From Paenibacillus macerans (GTDB taxonomy: Bacteria; Bacillota; Bacilli; Paenibacillales; Paenibacillaceae): a DNA stretch of 64,000 nucleotides. Below, one piece after another: positions 52,013-61,208 of this stretch. The stretch lies in contig NZ_JAMBOE010000012.1 in the NCBI RefSeq assembly GCF_023715465.1, forward strand, positions 1-64,000, written 5' to 3'. The notes below the pieces were generated by a model. It saw only the letters and a program-made list of their open reading frames with translations, did not search any database and was not told the DNA's origin. A program made the position numbers and the translations under genes. Within the stretch, counting starts at the first letter, position 1; every line of letters starts with the position of its first letter.

Positions 52013-53043
52013 TATAGTTCTCCCTTTCGATTCATTCGGATGAGCAGGAAGATCAGATACGGCGCTCCGAGTATTCCGGTCATGATGCCCACAGGGAATC
52101 TGTACTCGAAAGCAAACTGTCCGATCAAATCTGCCGCCAAAACCAAATTAACGCCGACAAGACCCGCCGGAATGACGTTCGAGAAGCTGGCTCCGGCCAG
52201 TCTTTTCGCGATCGGTCCCGAAAGGAAGGAGACAAAAGCGATTGGCCCCGTGGTAGCGGTAGCAAGAGCAATCATGCAGACAGAACTCAAAATAAGCGCC
52301 ATTCTTGTCTTGTCCGTGTTCACTCCAAGCGAAGTGGCCGACTGTTCTCCAAGTTCCAATAGACTTAGATGTTTTCCCAGCACGATAACGATAGGCGTAA
52401 AAATCAGTACCGTTACGAAAAGGGCCGGAAGTTCGTGCATTTGTGAGCCGTTAAGGCTGCCGCTGAGCCATCTGAGCGCTGCGGGAATATCTTGTTGTGC
52501 ACCAGCCAGCAGCAGGTAGGATATCAGGGCGTCAAGCATGGCCTGTATGCCGATTCCGACGAGGATTAACCGCCCGACCGCAAATGACTTCCCCCTGGAT
52601 AATATATAAATGATGATGACTGTAGCAAGGCCGGCAATCACCGAAGCAACGGAAACCACGGCTCTATTTGAATGAAGTATGGTGATGCAAAAAACAGCCG
52701 CCGCGCTCGAGCCGGAGGTAATGCCAATGACATTTGGGTTCGCAAGGGGGTTGCGCAGCATAGTCTGGAAGACGTATCCGGCAACACCAAAAGCAAATCC
52801 GGCGAAGAGACCTGCCAGCATTCTTGGTAGACGTATCGTATTTACCGCAAAAGACACGCCTTTGAGCGCCTCTCCCGAAAGCGCCCGGATGACATCTTGA
52901 ACCGGATAAATGGTGTTTCCCAGTAACAGCATAGCGCAGCAAAGCACGGATGCAAGTACTGCAAGGAAGCCGGTGATCAGTATCCACCGGCGGCGTCTTT
53001 GACGTCGGCCCGCCATAATAAACTCAATAGATTCATTTTTCAT
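52012..53043 (-). CDS. FecCD family iron-siderophore permease
   Basis: A 343-residue permease with about ten helices. Typical FecCD motifs are seen: RLPRMLAGLFAGFAFGVAGYVFQTMLRNPLANPNVIGITSGSSAAAVF and, near the C-terminus, GPIAFVSFLSGPIAKRLAG. The N-terminus has a basic RRQRRRRW stretch. Its start overlaps the end of the neighbouring permease gene by four bases (ATGA), which favours coupled synthesis of the heterodimer. Confidence 0.93.
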   Translation of the reverse strand: MKNESIEFIMAGRRQRRRRWILITGFLAVLASVLCCAMLLLGNTIYPVQDVIRALSGEALKGVSFAVNTIRLPRMLAGLFAGFAFGVAGYVFQTMLRNPLANPNVIGITSGSSAAAVFCITILHSNRAVVSVASVIAGLATVIIIYILSRGKSFAVGRLILVGIGIQAMLDALISYLLLAGAQQDIPAALRWLSGSLNGSQMHELPALFVTVLIFTPIVIVLGKHLSLLELGEQSATSLGVNTDKTRMALILSSVCMIALATATTGPIAFVSFLSGPIAKRLAGASFSNVIPAGLVGVNLVLAADLIGQFAFEYRFPVGIMTGILGAPYLIFLLIRMNRKGEL

Positions 53044-54092
53044 AGTGAACGCACTTTCGATCTCATAGCTAATATAATTAGGATTGGAGCTCCTATAAAC
53101 GCTGTAACCACACCGACTTCAAGCTCTCCCGGGCTGCCGATAAGCCTGCCGCATACATCTGCTAACGTCAAAATGATGGCTCCTGCAATGGCTGACATGG
53201 GGATAACCAAACGCAGGTCGGGCCCAAGCATGAGACGTATGACGTGCGTGGCCAAAAGCCCGATAAAACCAATCGGGCCTGCAAGGGCCGTAGTCGCCCC
53301 ACATAGAACAACACCTGCAAAAGCCGCAACAAACCGCAGGAATCCTGTTCGAACGCCCAGGCCGGTCGCCGCATCGTCTCCCAGTGCCAGCGCATTTAGT
53401 GCCGGTGCAGTCATAACAGCGATCAGTAAGCCAACGATCAGAAACGGAGTGAACGTAGCCATAGCGCCCCAGGTTGCCGAACCGACGCTTCCCACTTGCC
53501 AAAACCGGAATTGATCCATGACATAGGAGCGCGGAATCATGATGGCGGTGACCAGAGAAGAAAGCGCGGCGCTTGTGGCGGCTCCGGCCAAAACAAGCTT
53601 AATGGGCGTGGCGCCGCCACGCCCCATCGAGCCGATTCCAAATACGAACACTGCAGTAATCGCAGCTCCAACTAAAGCTAGCCATATATATTGATTTGCG
53701 GTGCTTATGTTCAAGAACGCAATACCGCAAACCACAAACAAGGACGCGCCTGTGTTCACTCCCAGTATACTCGGGTCTGCAATCGGGTTGCGAGTGACCG
53801 ACTGCATAAGCGCTCCGGAGACTCCGAGAGCCGCCCCACAAAACAAACTGAACACGGTTCGGGAAATTCTTTTGCGAACCACGTTAGCCCCAAAGGATTG
53901 TACGTCTTGATGAAATAAACCTTCTATTAGTTCATGAAACCTTACCATCCGAGAGCCTAAGACCAGAGATGCAACTACGCACACGCCGAGCAAGACTACA
54001 CAAATCACTAGAACCGTCGTAAAGTGCTTCGGCATATGCAAGCTTGGTTGTTTGCCTTTTGACACCGAAGAACTATTCATTGATCTTATCAA
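53040..54092 (-). CDS. FecCD family iron-siderophore permease
   Basis: A 350-residue partner permease. It carries RKRISRTVFSLFCGAALGVSGALMQSVTRNPIADPSILGVNTGASLFV and GPIGFIGLLATHVIRLMLG, the conserved coupling and membrane motifs of the family. TTG 54092 has GGAGG five bases before it and overlaps the end of the binding-protein gene by 20 bases; ATG 54080 is less well placed. It works with the permease at 52012 to pass ferric siderophore across the membrane. Confidence 0.92.
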   Translation of the reverse strand: MIRSMNSSSVSKGKQPSLHMPKHFTTVLVICVVLLGVCVVASLVLGSRMVRFHELIEGLFHQDVQSFGANVVRKRISRTVFSLFCGAALGVSGALMQSVTRNPIADPSILGVNTGASLFVVCGIAFLNISTANQYIWLALVGAAITAVFVFGIGSMGRGGATPIKLVLAGAATSAALSSLVTAIMIPRSYVMDQFRFWQVGSVGSATWGAMATFTPFLIVGLLIAVMTAPALNALALGDDAATGLGVRTGFLRFVAAFAGVVLCGATTALAGPIGFIGLLATHVIRLMLGPDLRLVIPMSAIAGAIILTLADVCGRLIGSPGELEVGVVTAFIGAPILIILAMRSKVRSL

Positions 54093-55152
54093 TAGCTCCT
54101 CCTATTAATGCTAGATACTCATCAATGGTATAAGCGATCGAAAGCGGGTTGGGAGTTCCGGCAGCCACTAAAGGTGTGTCGCTATCAATAAATGCAACAG
54201 AACCTCTCTTGATCGCAGGGATTTTACCAAGTAGTGAATCGGCCTGGAGCGTCTTCAGCAATTCGCCATTCCCATATCCAACGATGAGATCGGCATCGTA
54301 AAGGGCCTCGACATTCTCAGCACTTAAATTCAAGGAGTAGCTATTAGGATCCGTAATCTGTTTCGTAACACTTTCAGGATAAACCATGCCCAGCTCATAC
54401 AAGAAAGCGACGCGCGAGTCTACAGGCGTATAAATATGCAACTGCGACAAATCTTCAGCCGAGAAGTTAACCCAAACCACTTTTTTGCCTTTAATCTGCG
54501 GATATTGGCTTAGCTTTTCGTTAACCATATTCTCGGTGTCTTTAATGAGCTGTTCCCCTTCCGCTTTCATGCCCATACCTTCGGCATTCAACAGAACTTG
54601 CTCACGCCATGTGGTCGACCAAGGAGCGGTCGGATAGGCCACAACCGGAGCGATTTGGCTAAGAAGATCGTAGTCTTCCTGAGTTATACCGGAGTAAGCG
54701 GCAAGAATGACATCCGGGTCCGCATCGGAAATCGCCTCAAAATCAAGGCCGTCCGTATCCTGAAAAACATTAGGATCGCTAACGCCAAGTTCCTTGAGTT
54801 TTTCCACGGTCCAAGGCAAAAGTCCGCTGCCATCCTGAACGCCGAAATTCGCCGCCGAGAATCCTACAGGAACAACTCCGAGAGCGAGAGCAACATCATG
54901 ATTCGCCCATTGAATGGTAACTACTCGTTCAGGTTTGCTTTCAATGACACTTTCGCCAAAAGCATGCTTGATCACGATTGGATATTGTTCAGCATTCGCA
55001 TCTTGCGAAGCGGGTGCTTCCGTTTTAGGCGTTTCGGCCGAAGTTGGTGCAGATGTTGAACTGGATTGCTGGCCTGAACAACCAACCAGCGCGATTATAA
55101 GCACAACCGAAATCAGTAATGTTCCTAATGAGGCTTTTCGCTTTACGTTCAT
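54073..55152 (-). CDS. Siderophore-binding lipoprotein (YfiY/FhuD-like)
   Basis: A 359-residue binding lipoprotein. The signal ends in the lipobox LVGC (about residues 22-25), followed by a serine/threonine-rich linker. The mature part shows the class III binding-protein pattern: RVVTIQWANHDVALALGVVPVGFS, FEAISDADPDVILAAYSGI, VWVNFSAEDLSQLHIYTPVDSRVAFLYELGMVYP and LSIAYTIDEYLALI. This resembles YfiY, which binds hydroxamate siderophores; the ligand is not proven. A perfect Fur box lies 51 bases upstream. Confidence 0.92.
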   Translation of the reverse strand: MNVKRKASLGTLLISVVLIIALVGCSGQQSSSTSAPTSAETPKTEAPASQDANAEQYPIVIKHAFGESVIESKPERVVTIQWANHDVALALGVVPVGFSAANFGVQDGSGLLPWTVEKLKELGVSDPNVFQDTDGLDFEAISDADPDVILAAYSGITQEDYDLLSQIAPVVAYPTAPWSTTWREQVLLNAEGMGMKAEGEQLIKDTENMVNEKLSQYPQIKGKKVVWVNFSAEDLSQLHIYTPVDSRVAFLYELGMVYPESVTKQITDPNSYSLNLSAENVEALYDADLIVGYGNGELLKTLQADSLLGKIPAIKRGSVAFIDSDTPLVAAGTPNPLSIAYTIDEYLALIGGAIDKINE

Positions 55153-55202
55153 TGGTATACCCTTTCTTAATCGTGAGCTGTATTTTTAAATAGTACCAAC
55201 AA

Positions 55203-55219
55203 TTGATAATGATTATCAA
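55203..55219 (-). promoter_or_regulatory. Fur box
   Basis: TTGATAAT-G-ATTATCAA is a perfect 17-bp palindrome matching the Fur consensus closely, upstream of the siderophore uptake operon. Iron-replete Fur should repress that operon. Confidence 0.9.
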
Positions 55220-55300
55220 AGTCAATATACAGTCCCTTTACTGGGTTGTCAATGAAAAAATTGTAAGTGCTTATCTTTCAATTGCTTTGTAATTTTTTGC

Positions 55301-55331
55301 TTGCACCTTACGTTACGTCATCTTTTATACT
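55301..55331 (+). promoter_or_regulatory. MerR-type promoter with 19-bp spacer
   Basis: TTGCAC (55301-55306) and TATACT (55326-55331) are 19 bases apart, with a dyad CTTACGTTACGT within. The long spacer and dyad are hallmarks of promoters activated by MerR/TipA-type proteins. Confidence 0.8.
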
Positions 55332-55372
55332 TAAGCTACCGGTAAACAGTTAGCGCTAACGAAGGAGTTCCT

Positions 55373-55873
55373 ATGAAACGACATTGGAAGGTGGGGGATC
55401 TTGCCAAACTAGCGGGACTCACCGTGCGAACTTTGCGATATTACGATCAAATCGGCCTGTTCTCGCCATCCGGCCAGACGGAGTCCGGTCACAGGCTGTA
55501 CAATGAATCCGATCTGTCGCGCCTGCAGCAGATTTTATCGCTTAAGGAATTGGGCTTGTCTCTGGAGGAGGTCAAATCCGTCCTAAACGACGAGCAGATC
55601 AGCCCGCTAGAAATCGTCAACCTGCAAATGGCGCGAATCAAGGAACAAATCAAACAGCAGCAAATGCTCCTTGACCAGCTTTATCATGTATCCAAATCGA
55701 TGCAGGGGAAGGCGCCCTTAGCGGTTGAAGACTTCACGGAACTCTTGCAAGCGATGAAAAAGAGCCATGAGAAGCTGGTCGTCGAGCGCCGGATGAGCTG
55801 GGAGCACCGTCTGGATTTACTGGGCGATTTTCTTGCCGAGGAAGAGGAAAAACCGAAATCTAAGGAGGACTAA
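55373..55873 (+). CDS. MerR family regulator (TipA-like)
   Basis: A 166-residue MerR protein. The N-terminal winged helix reads WKVGDLAKLAGLTVRTLRYYDQIGLFSPSGQTESGHRLYNESDLSRLQQI, then a long dimerisation helix and a short C-terminal region with an acidic end. No cysteine-rich metal site is seen, so the ligand is probably organic. It is preceded by a MerR-type promoter and likely regulates itself and the SRPBCC gene that starts two bases after its stop. Confidence 0.9.
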   Translation: MKRHWKVGDLAKLAGLTVRTLRYYDQIGLFSPSGQTESGHRLYNESDLSRLQQILSLKELGLSLEEVKSVLNDEQISPLEIVNLQMARIKEQIKQQQMLLDQLYHVSKSMQGKAPLAVEDFTELLQAMKKSHEKLVVERRMSWEHRLDLLGDFLAEEEEKPKSKED

Positions 55874-55875
55874 CC

Positions 55876-56310
55876 GTGACCAAACGATTTGTTAAACACG
55901 CCACCTTCGTCGTCGAAAAGACTTATGCCGCATCGCCTGCGAAGGTCTACCAAGCTTGGGCCGATCCGGCCGCCAAAGCAAAGTGGTTCTCAAAAGCCGA
56001 TACTTTCGAATTCCGTGTCGGAGGACGCGAATACAGCAGCGGAGGTCCGCCAGAGGGGCCCGTCTTTACCTTTGATGCTTGCTACCAAGAGATTGTACCG
56101 GAGCAGCGCATCGTCTATAGCTACACCTTGGATTCGGACGATGTACGTATCTCCGTTTCACTCACAACAGTCGAGCTTATCCCGGTGGAGGGCGGCACGA
56201 AGCTGGTTTTCACCGAGCAAGGGGCCTTTTTCGACGGGCACGATACGCCGGAAATACGCGAGCATGGCACAAATGAGATGCTTGATGCCCTTGGCAAAAC
56301 ACTTGAATAG
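55876..56310 (+). CDS. SRPBCC (AHSA1-like) domain protein
   Basis: A 144-residue START-like protein of the AHSA1/CalC type: it begins FVVEKTYAASPAKVYQAWADPAAKAKWFS and ends with IREHGTNEMLDALGKTL. The fold makes a deep hydrophobic pocket that binds a small ligand; members range from Hsp90 co-factors to antibiotic-binding proteins. GTG 55876 has only weak upstream pairing, consistent with coupled translation after the MerR gene. Confidence 0.9.
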   Translation: MTKRFVKHATFVVEKTYAASPAKVYQAWADPAAKAKWFSKADTFEFRVGGREYSSGGPPEGPVFTFDACYQEIVPEQRIVYSYTLDSDDVRISVSLTTVELIPVEGGTKLVFTEQGAFFDGHDTPEIREHGTNEMLDALGKTLE

Positions 56311-56476
56311 GAAACGGACGGATACCGCCGGATTAACGACATTTATTTACCCTTATGTGGCACTGGAGTTCCTGCCGCGGTTAACAGGCAATAAAAGCAA
56401 GTTTTTGTATGGGATGGGCATAATGGAGTCATTGCGTGCGAAGGAAAGATCAACCTCGGCATAACAACAGGAAAAA

Positions 56477-56506
56477 CGAGAGGGAAGTCATCTACCTTCC
56501 CTCTCG
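56477..56506 (-). terminator. Terminator of the GH16 gene
   Basis: CGAGAGGGAAG pairs perfectly with CTTCCCTCTCG; on the minus strand the stem is followed by TTTTTCC. Confidence 0.85.
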
Positions 56507-56557
56507 CCAGTGTGAGGCAACATTTTATTACTTTTCCAGTTCGACAGGGTACCCGGT

Positions 56558-58909
56558 TTACTCCGGAGTTCCTTGCGTTACCCCATGGATATAAGTTTGC
56601 CAAGGGGTGTCCAGCGCTCCTTGCCCGGGGTTATAGGTAAAGAAGTACTCGACGGTATCCCCCTGTTTCAGGTCATTGACCGCGTAGGTATAGTTGCCGT
56701 TCCCCGCCCCGGTCATGGCTACGTTAAGCTGTACGCCGTTGTTGACCTTATAGTGCAAATCGGCAAAGGTTGCGCCGTTTACATAGAACAGTAAGTCATC
56801 GCCTGTTTTCTTCAGGCCCTTCACCTCGTCGCCGATGACGATCGTGGAGGGGGGCGTCGGTTCTTCAGGATTCTGGCCGCTACCATTATCTTTGTAAACA
56901 CGTACATAATCTACCTGCAACGTTGCCGGGATATCGCCGGGATTCGGAGTAATACCACCGTCAAAGTTCCCGCCGATCGCCAAATTCATAATGAGGTAGA
57001 AAGGCTGATCGAAAGGCGCGTTCGGATTGTTTGGCGCAGCTGTGGAATACCATTGATCCCGGGTAGCTTTGAAGAAAAACTTGCCATCCACGTACCATTT
57101 AATGTTGTCCTCTTCCCAGACTACGGAATATACATGAAAATCGTTGGCAATGGTCTGCCCTTCCGGGAAGTGATATTCACCGGAGACATGGGTGTTCGCC
57201 GGCCATTGTCCGCCAAAGTGTATAGCGCCGCTAGATGTGCCGGGCAAACGTCCTCTCGCTTCCATAACATCAATTTCACCGGATGCGGCCCACGAGCCGT
57301 AGACGTTATCTTGCGGAAGCATCCAGAATGCCGGCCAAATGCCATTACCTGTAGGCAGCTTGGCACGAAAATCCACTCTGCCGTATTTGAGCGAAAAATG
57401 ATCTTTGGTGTTAATCTTACCGGAGGAATATTGTGCATACCGGTTTGGATCCTGCGGGAAGGATTTTGGCTCGTTTAAGGCCTTGATATTTAACTTTCCG
57501 TCCTGGACAAAAACATTTTGCGTACTATTTGTGTAGTGCTGCAGTTCCGCATTGCCCCAACCCCAGGTACCGGGATCGTCACTGAGATAATAACCCAGTT
57601 CATAGTTCCATTTGTTCGTATTCAGCCCAGTTTCGTTAAATTCATCCTGCCAGATGAGATCCATGCCTTCAATGGCCGGGTTGCTTGGCGTTCCGACAGG
57701 AATATCCTCACCATCAGGTACATCCGGACGGGGAGCGTTCGGGTTTCCAATAAAGGTGTAGTAGACGAAATTATCCCCGATATTTCCGCCCGCCTGCCCA
57801 TTTAATGGATAACCGATACGGATCTGCATATCTTCCTGAATGGGCTGGAACCACAGCCCGTAGATGTGGTCGACCCAATACCCCCACTGATTGGCGTCGG
57901 ACATGTTGTTGTAACCATTAGCGGAGTAGATAAACCCGCTTTGTCCGGAATCGCCCAAATTTACCCATTGCCCATTGATGTTAATCTGGTACACGAAATT
58001 TCCAAGCTCATCGGCTATTGGCGCGTTTCCGTCAATCTTAGGCAGCGGCAAACCGATCGCACCGCTTTCATTGGCCGTAAAGGTCGTTCCATCATAAGGA
58101 GTAATGACATATGAATTTCTTACGGGTTCATTAAAGATAATGGTATAAACGACGTTAACCAAAGAGGTTTTCGATTCTAATTTGACGTTGATCGACTCCG
58201 TGACATTAAACCAGTAGCCGCCGCCTCCATCAGTGAAATGGCCGAAGTTTTTATCATAAATCCAGCCGCTGGCTGCATTGTTATCAATATCGATCCATTC
58301 GCTGCTGTTTACAGGTTTTACATACACTTTCAAATCATCGGCCACAGCTGCAAAGGGGATCGCCGGATCATTGTTAAAAACCGGATAGGTAAAGCCGGCG
58401 CCGCCCGTAACTCCCGCTGTGATCTCCGGCCCTTGTGTAGGTGTCATCGCCGTTATGGTTGTTTTGTTGATGTTTTGAAAGACCAGTGTGTAATCAAGCG
58501 TAACTCCATTCGCTTTGGAGTACAGTTGGATCTCCGTCGTTGCGGAAAGGGTGAACCAATAGCCGTTAAAGCCGCTGTCGCTCCAGTGACCCCAGTTTTG
58601 GTTGTAGACAAAGCTGCCGACACTGTCAATATCGACCCAGTTGCCGCCCACTTTCACTTTGACCCCCAAGTCTTGGACAACCTCATTCCAGGTGGCGGAG
58701 CCTCCATTGAATTTAGGCATCACAAATCCATAGCTGGCTTGTCCTACCCCTGATTTGGTGATGACAGGTCCGTCCGCCGCTGAAAAGTAATCCATTGAGG
58801 TAATGGTGGTTCCCGCTGCTTCAGCGGCCTGAACCTGCGCAGTTGACAGCAGGCTGACGCTAGCCACCATAACTATCGCCAGGAACAAACTCAAAACTTT
58901 TTGCTTCAT
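56558..58909 (-). CDS. Secreted GH16 beta-1,3-glucanase (laminarinase)
   Basis: A 783-residue exported enzyme. Signal peptide at residues 1-29 (LSLFLAIVMVASVSLLSTAQVQAAE). Three repeats of about 110-120 residues follow (about 34-146, 151-260, 266-388), each with a G-W-V/I-D-I/L-type strand and a Y-W-F motif (NGYWFTLS, GGYWFNVT, GLWFQPI). The GH16 domain spans about 412-673, with the catalytic E545-I-D547-V-M-E550 motif. The C-terminus (about 690-780) resembles CBM56, a beta-1,3-glucan-binding module. It should cut laminarin, curdlan or fungal glucan. A single gene with its own terminator. Confidence 0.9.
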   Translation of the reverse strand: MKQKVLSLFLAIVMVASVSLLSTAQVQAAEAAGTTITSMDYFSAADGPVITKSGVGQASYGFVMPKFNGGSATWNEVVQDLGVKVKVGGNWVDIDSVGSFVYNQNWGHWSDSGFNGYWFTLSATTEIQLYSKANGVTLDYTLVFQNINKTTITAMTPTQGPEITAGVTGGAGFTYPVFNNDPAIPFAAVADDLKVYVKPVNSSEWIDIDNNAASGWIYDKNFGHFTDGGGGYWFNVTESINVKLESKTSLVNVVYTIIFNEPVRNSYVITPYDGTTFTANESGAIGLPLPKIDGNAPIADELGNFVYQININGQWVNLGDSGQSGFIYSANGYNNMSDANQWGYWVDHIYGLWFQPIQEDMQIRIGYPLNGQAGGNIGDNFVYYTFIGNPNAPRPDVPDGEDIPVGTPSNPAIEGMDLIWQDEFNETGLNTNKWNYELGYYLSDDPGTWGWGNAELQHYTNSTQNVFVQDGKLNIKALNEPKSFPQDPNRYAQYSSGKINTKDHFSLKYGRVDFRAKLPTGNGIWPAFWMLPQDNVYGSWAASGEIDVMEARGRLPGTSSGAIHFGGQWPANTHVSGEYHFPEGQTIANDFHVYSVVWEEDNIKWYVDGKFFFKATRDQWYSTAAPNNPNAPFDQPFYLIMNLAIGGNFDGGITPNPGDIPATLQVDYVRVYKDNGSGQNPEEPTPPSTIVIGDEVKGLKKTGDDLLFYVNGATFADLHYKVNNGVQLNVAMTGAGNGNYTYAVNDLKQGDTVEYFFTYNPGQGALDTPWQTYIHGVTQGTPE

Positions 58910-59448
58910 AAATACCCTCCCTTAATCATAGTGGATTCTCCTATCCTATGCACGGACAGGAAAATACTAGCATTCTAGTACATCTTCATTCTATCGAATA
59001 ACATCGCCGGATGAATAGGTGTTATTTTTTTGGTTGGGTCTCATTTTTTCGGGTTCCTGCTTAGCAAGGGGTTATTACAGCCAGAGAATATATAAAATGG
59101 GGGGAGTTTTCGATTGCACGTGCGCGGGATAATGGAATTGCGAGGTGGCTAGCCGCTTAATTCATAGATTTATATGCGGCCCAGTGATATCGCCCGCTTC
59201 CTATGTTAACGCCGTATACATAGTGCTCGTTGCATTTTCGTTAATGTTGGTAAATTGGCGTCGTTAGTCAAATAAAAAAGCTAAAAGGGTCAAAATATCG
59301 GCTTCGGTTTCTTGCGGTATGAACGTCATTTCATGATGCGGCTATCAGATGGTTTGACTATTTTTAGTTTTATAGATTTAAATACAAGCTATCTTCCGAA
59401 ATTTTCATATTCTGTACTAGATTAAGCAGAAGGGAGGTATCGTATATT
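58910..59448. other. Long intergenic region, no gene seen
   Basis: The region holds the promoter area of the GH16 gene and that of the small basic protein genes. No frame with a ribosome site was found. Just before 59449 the block TAGATTAAGCAGAAGGGAG recurs, slightly altered, ahead of the second small gene at 59648-59666. Confidence 0.6.
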
Positions 59449-59640
59449 ATGGCTAGATCTAAATCTAAGTATTCCACTCTTTCACCTGCAAGCAAAGCTA
59501 AAGGAATTTCTAGAAACAAAAATAAGAACAAATCCAGAAACATGGCTGCCAACAAAGCAAAAGTCATTCAACGTACAATTGTTAAAGTAGTTGTGCCTGG
59601 CGAAGAGAAAAAAATCGAGAAACACAATTTTTGGTGTTGA
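59449..59640 (+). CDS. Small lysine-rich basic protein, copy 1
   Basis: A 63-residue very basic protein beginning MARSKSKYSTLSPASKAKG, with a lysine/asparagine core (SRNKNKNKSRNMAANKAK) and then VIQRTIVKVVVPGEEKKIEK. There is no signal peptide or membrane segment. AGAAGGGAGG precedes the ATG. A second gene at 59680 encodes a clear relative. I do not recognise the family; nucleic-acid binding or a spore-related role would fit the charge but is not shown. Confidence 0.75.
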   Translation: MARSKSKYSTLSPASKAKGISRNKNKNKSRNMAANKAKVIQRTIVKVVVPGEEKKIEKHNFWC

Positions 59641-59679
59641 TTCCGCATTAGATCAAACAGAAGGGAGTGCTGAATTGTT

Positions 59680-59853
59680 ATGGCTAGATATGGAAAATCC
59701 GCTCTTTCGCCTGCAAGCAAAGCTAAGGGGGCTTCTAAGAACAAAAATAAGAACAAATCAAGAAACATTGCTAATAACAGAGTAAAAGCGATTCAAAAAA
59801 CAACCGTTAAAGTAGTTTTGCCTGAACATGAAAGAAGAAATATGTTCATGTGA
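59680..59853 (+). CDS. Small lysine-rich basic protein, copy 2
   Basis: A 57-residue paralogue of the protein at 59449: MARYGKSALSPASKAKGASK, then NKNKNKSRNIANNRVKAIQK and TTVKVVLPEHERRNMFM. The ribosome site AAGGGAG and upstream bases are duplicated too, so the unit of about 230 bp was tandemly duplicated. Both copies keep the SPASKAKG, NKNKNKSRN and VKVV-P motifs while the ends differ, which points to selection on the protein. Confidence 0.75.
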   Translation: MARYGKSALSPASKAKGASKNKNKNKSRNIANNRVKAIQKTTVKVVLPEHERRNMFM

Positions 59854-59883
59854 TTATTACTATGAATGAGCGGTAACTTCACA

Positions 59884-59930
59884 AAAAAGCCGGATCCTAT
59901 AGCAGTCCGCTATGGTGATCCGGCTTTTTT
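59884..59930. terminator. Bidirectional terminator
   Basis: AAAAAGCCGGATC and GATCCGGCTTTTTT form the outer stem, with ATAGC/GCTAT inside. T-runs flank both sides, fitting the convergent small genes. Confidence 0.88.
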
Positions 59931-59937
59931 AAAACCA

Positions 59938-60300
59938 TTAAAATACTAAAATAACTCCTTGTACGGCTGCCGGCCCTGCACCTACATTGGTAATACGCAG
60001 ACGGAACGTGCCTGGAGGCAGAGTAAAGAATAAACGTACCGTACGAACACCGGTAACTGTCACGCTGTTAGTGACCGGGCGGCCTGTAGCGGCATCCACG
60101 ATTTGATATCTGACAATCGGGGTGGTAATGCTGCCGGCTCCGCGGCTTTGGGATACAATGATTTCACCTCTATTTACCCGTTGCCGTACCCGGAACGCAC
60201 CTGTTTCAACCGTTCCGTTGAAGAAAGGAAATCTAAACGTGAGAATTCGGCGAATTGGTCCGCGTGATCTTTTTAGCGATAGCCTTAAACTAGGGCGCAT
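59938..60300 (-). CDS. Hypothetical beta-rich basic protein
   Basis: A 120-residue protein with an arginine-rich start (LRLSLKRSRGPIRRILTFR) and a C-terminal part of short alternating beta strands (VRYQIVDAATGRPV, VTVTGVRTVRLFFTLPPGTFRLRITNVG). This is like a small beta-sandwich domain of the kind found in exported or spore-surface proteins. No signal peptide is seen. The family is not recognised. It is convergent with the twin basic protein genes. Confidence 0.65.
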   Translation of the reverse strand: MRPSLRLSLKRSRGPIRRILTFRFPFFNGTVETGAFRVRQRVNRGEIIVSQSRGAGSITTPIVRYQIVDAATGRPVTNSVTVTGVRTVRLFFTLPPGTFRLRITNVGAGPAAVQGVILVF

Positions 60301-60395
60301 ATCACCAGTTCCTTTTCAGTTGATCTAGTGATAAAGTATGTAAGTATTCCATTTTGGTTCCTACTTCAGAGAAAATAGGTTTTAGTATACTAAAA

Positions 60396-60433
60396 AAAAA
60401 GAATCAGCCAGTAAGAACTGGCTGATTCTTTTT
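60396..60433. terminator. Strong bidirectional terminator
   Basis: AAAAAGAATCAGCCAGT pairs perfectly over 17 bp with ACTGGCTGATTCTTTTT around AAGA. It ends the MerR-SDR operon on the minus strand. Confidence 0.9.
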
Positions 60434-60446
60434 ACAAAACGGGTAG

Positions 60447-61208
60447 TTACTCAATCATGTTCTTCGTGGCCTTGTACATCTTTTCTGTGTACTCGTCGAT
60501 TTCATCTCGTGACATGCGCAAGCGGCTCACAGAAGTACCAAAGCCAATTTCCTGGTTACCCTCTTCCAATCCTTTGAAAATTCCCTCTGTGAAGGCATCC
60601 AATGGTTCGCCTTGTACATGCAGCCCCGCTCCGCCTAGATCTGTATTTACTGCCGGAGGGGCAACTTCAATGACTTCTACAGATGTATCGGAAAGTTGGT
60701 GTCTTAAACTCAGTGTAAATGAATGCAGCGCCGCTTTGGTTGCCGAATAAATCGGAGCAATCACAAACGGTGTAAAAGCCAGCCCGGACGTCACGTTGAT
60801 GATCGCCGCCGCTTCTTTTGCCGCAAAAAACGGAGCGAACAGCATAGATAGGTGGACAGGCGCCTCCACGTTGGTTTGGATTTCTTGGTTGAAATAACTC
60901 CAATTGTTCTTCGCATCCGCTTTTAATACATTAAATCGTTGTTGAATCCCTGCATTGTTGACCAACACATTCACTTCCGGATAGTTCGCAGTCACCCAAT
61001 CAAACAAGGCTACGCGCTCGGATTCCATGTTCAAATCACATACATGAGTAATAAGGTTGGGGGACTTTTCTTTCGCATCTTCAAGTGCACGTTCACGCCG
61101 TCCGCAAACAATAACCGTATTCCCGGCTTTAATAAAACGCTCTGCAAAAGCCAATCCTATCCCGGTACTTCCGCCCGTAATAAGTATGGTATTTCCTGAA
61201 AGTTTCAT
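60447..61208 (-). CDS. Short-chain dehydrogenase (DltE-like)
   Basis: A 253-residue classical SDR. The NAD(P) site is ILITGGSTGIGLAFAERF, NNAG is present, the serine is in IINVTSG and the catalytic pair is in YSATKAA. The C-terminus resembles DltE/YdfG-like oxidoreductases. Substrate unknown. Its ATG shares a base with the MerR stop (TAATG), so the two are translated together. A fragment of a homologous gene survives at 20655-20803. Confidence 0.92.
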   Translation of the reverse strand: MKLSGNTILITGGSTGIGLAFAERFIKAGNTVIVCGRRERALEDAKEKSPNLITHVCDLNMESERVALFDWVTANYPEVNVLVNNAGIQQRFNVLKADAKNNWSYFNQEIQTNVEAPVHLSMLFAPFFAAKEAAAIINVTSGLAFTPFVIAPIYSATKAALHSFTLSLRHQLSDTSVEVIEVAPPAVNTDLGGAGLHVQGEPLDAFTEGIFKGLEEGNQEIGFGTSVSRLRMSRDEIDEYTEKMYKATKNMIE

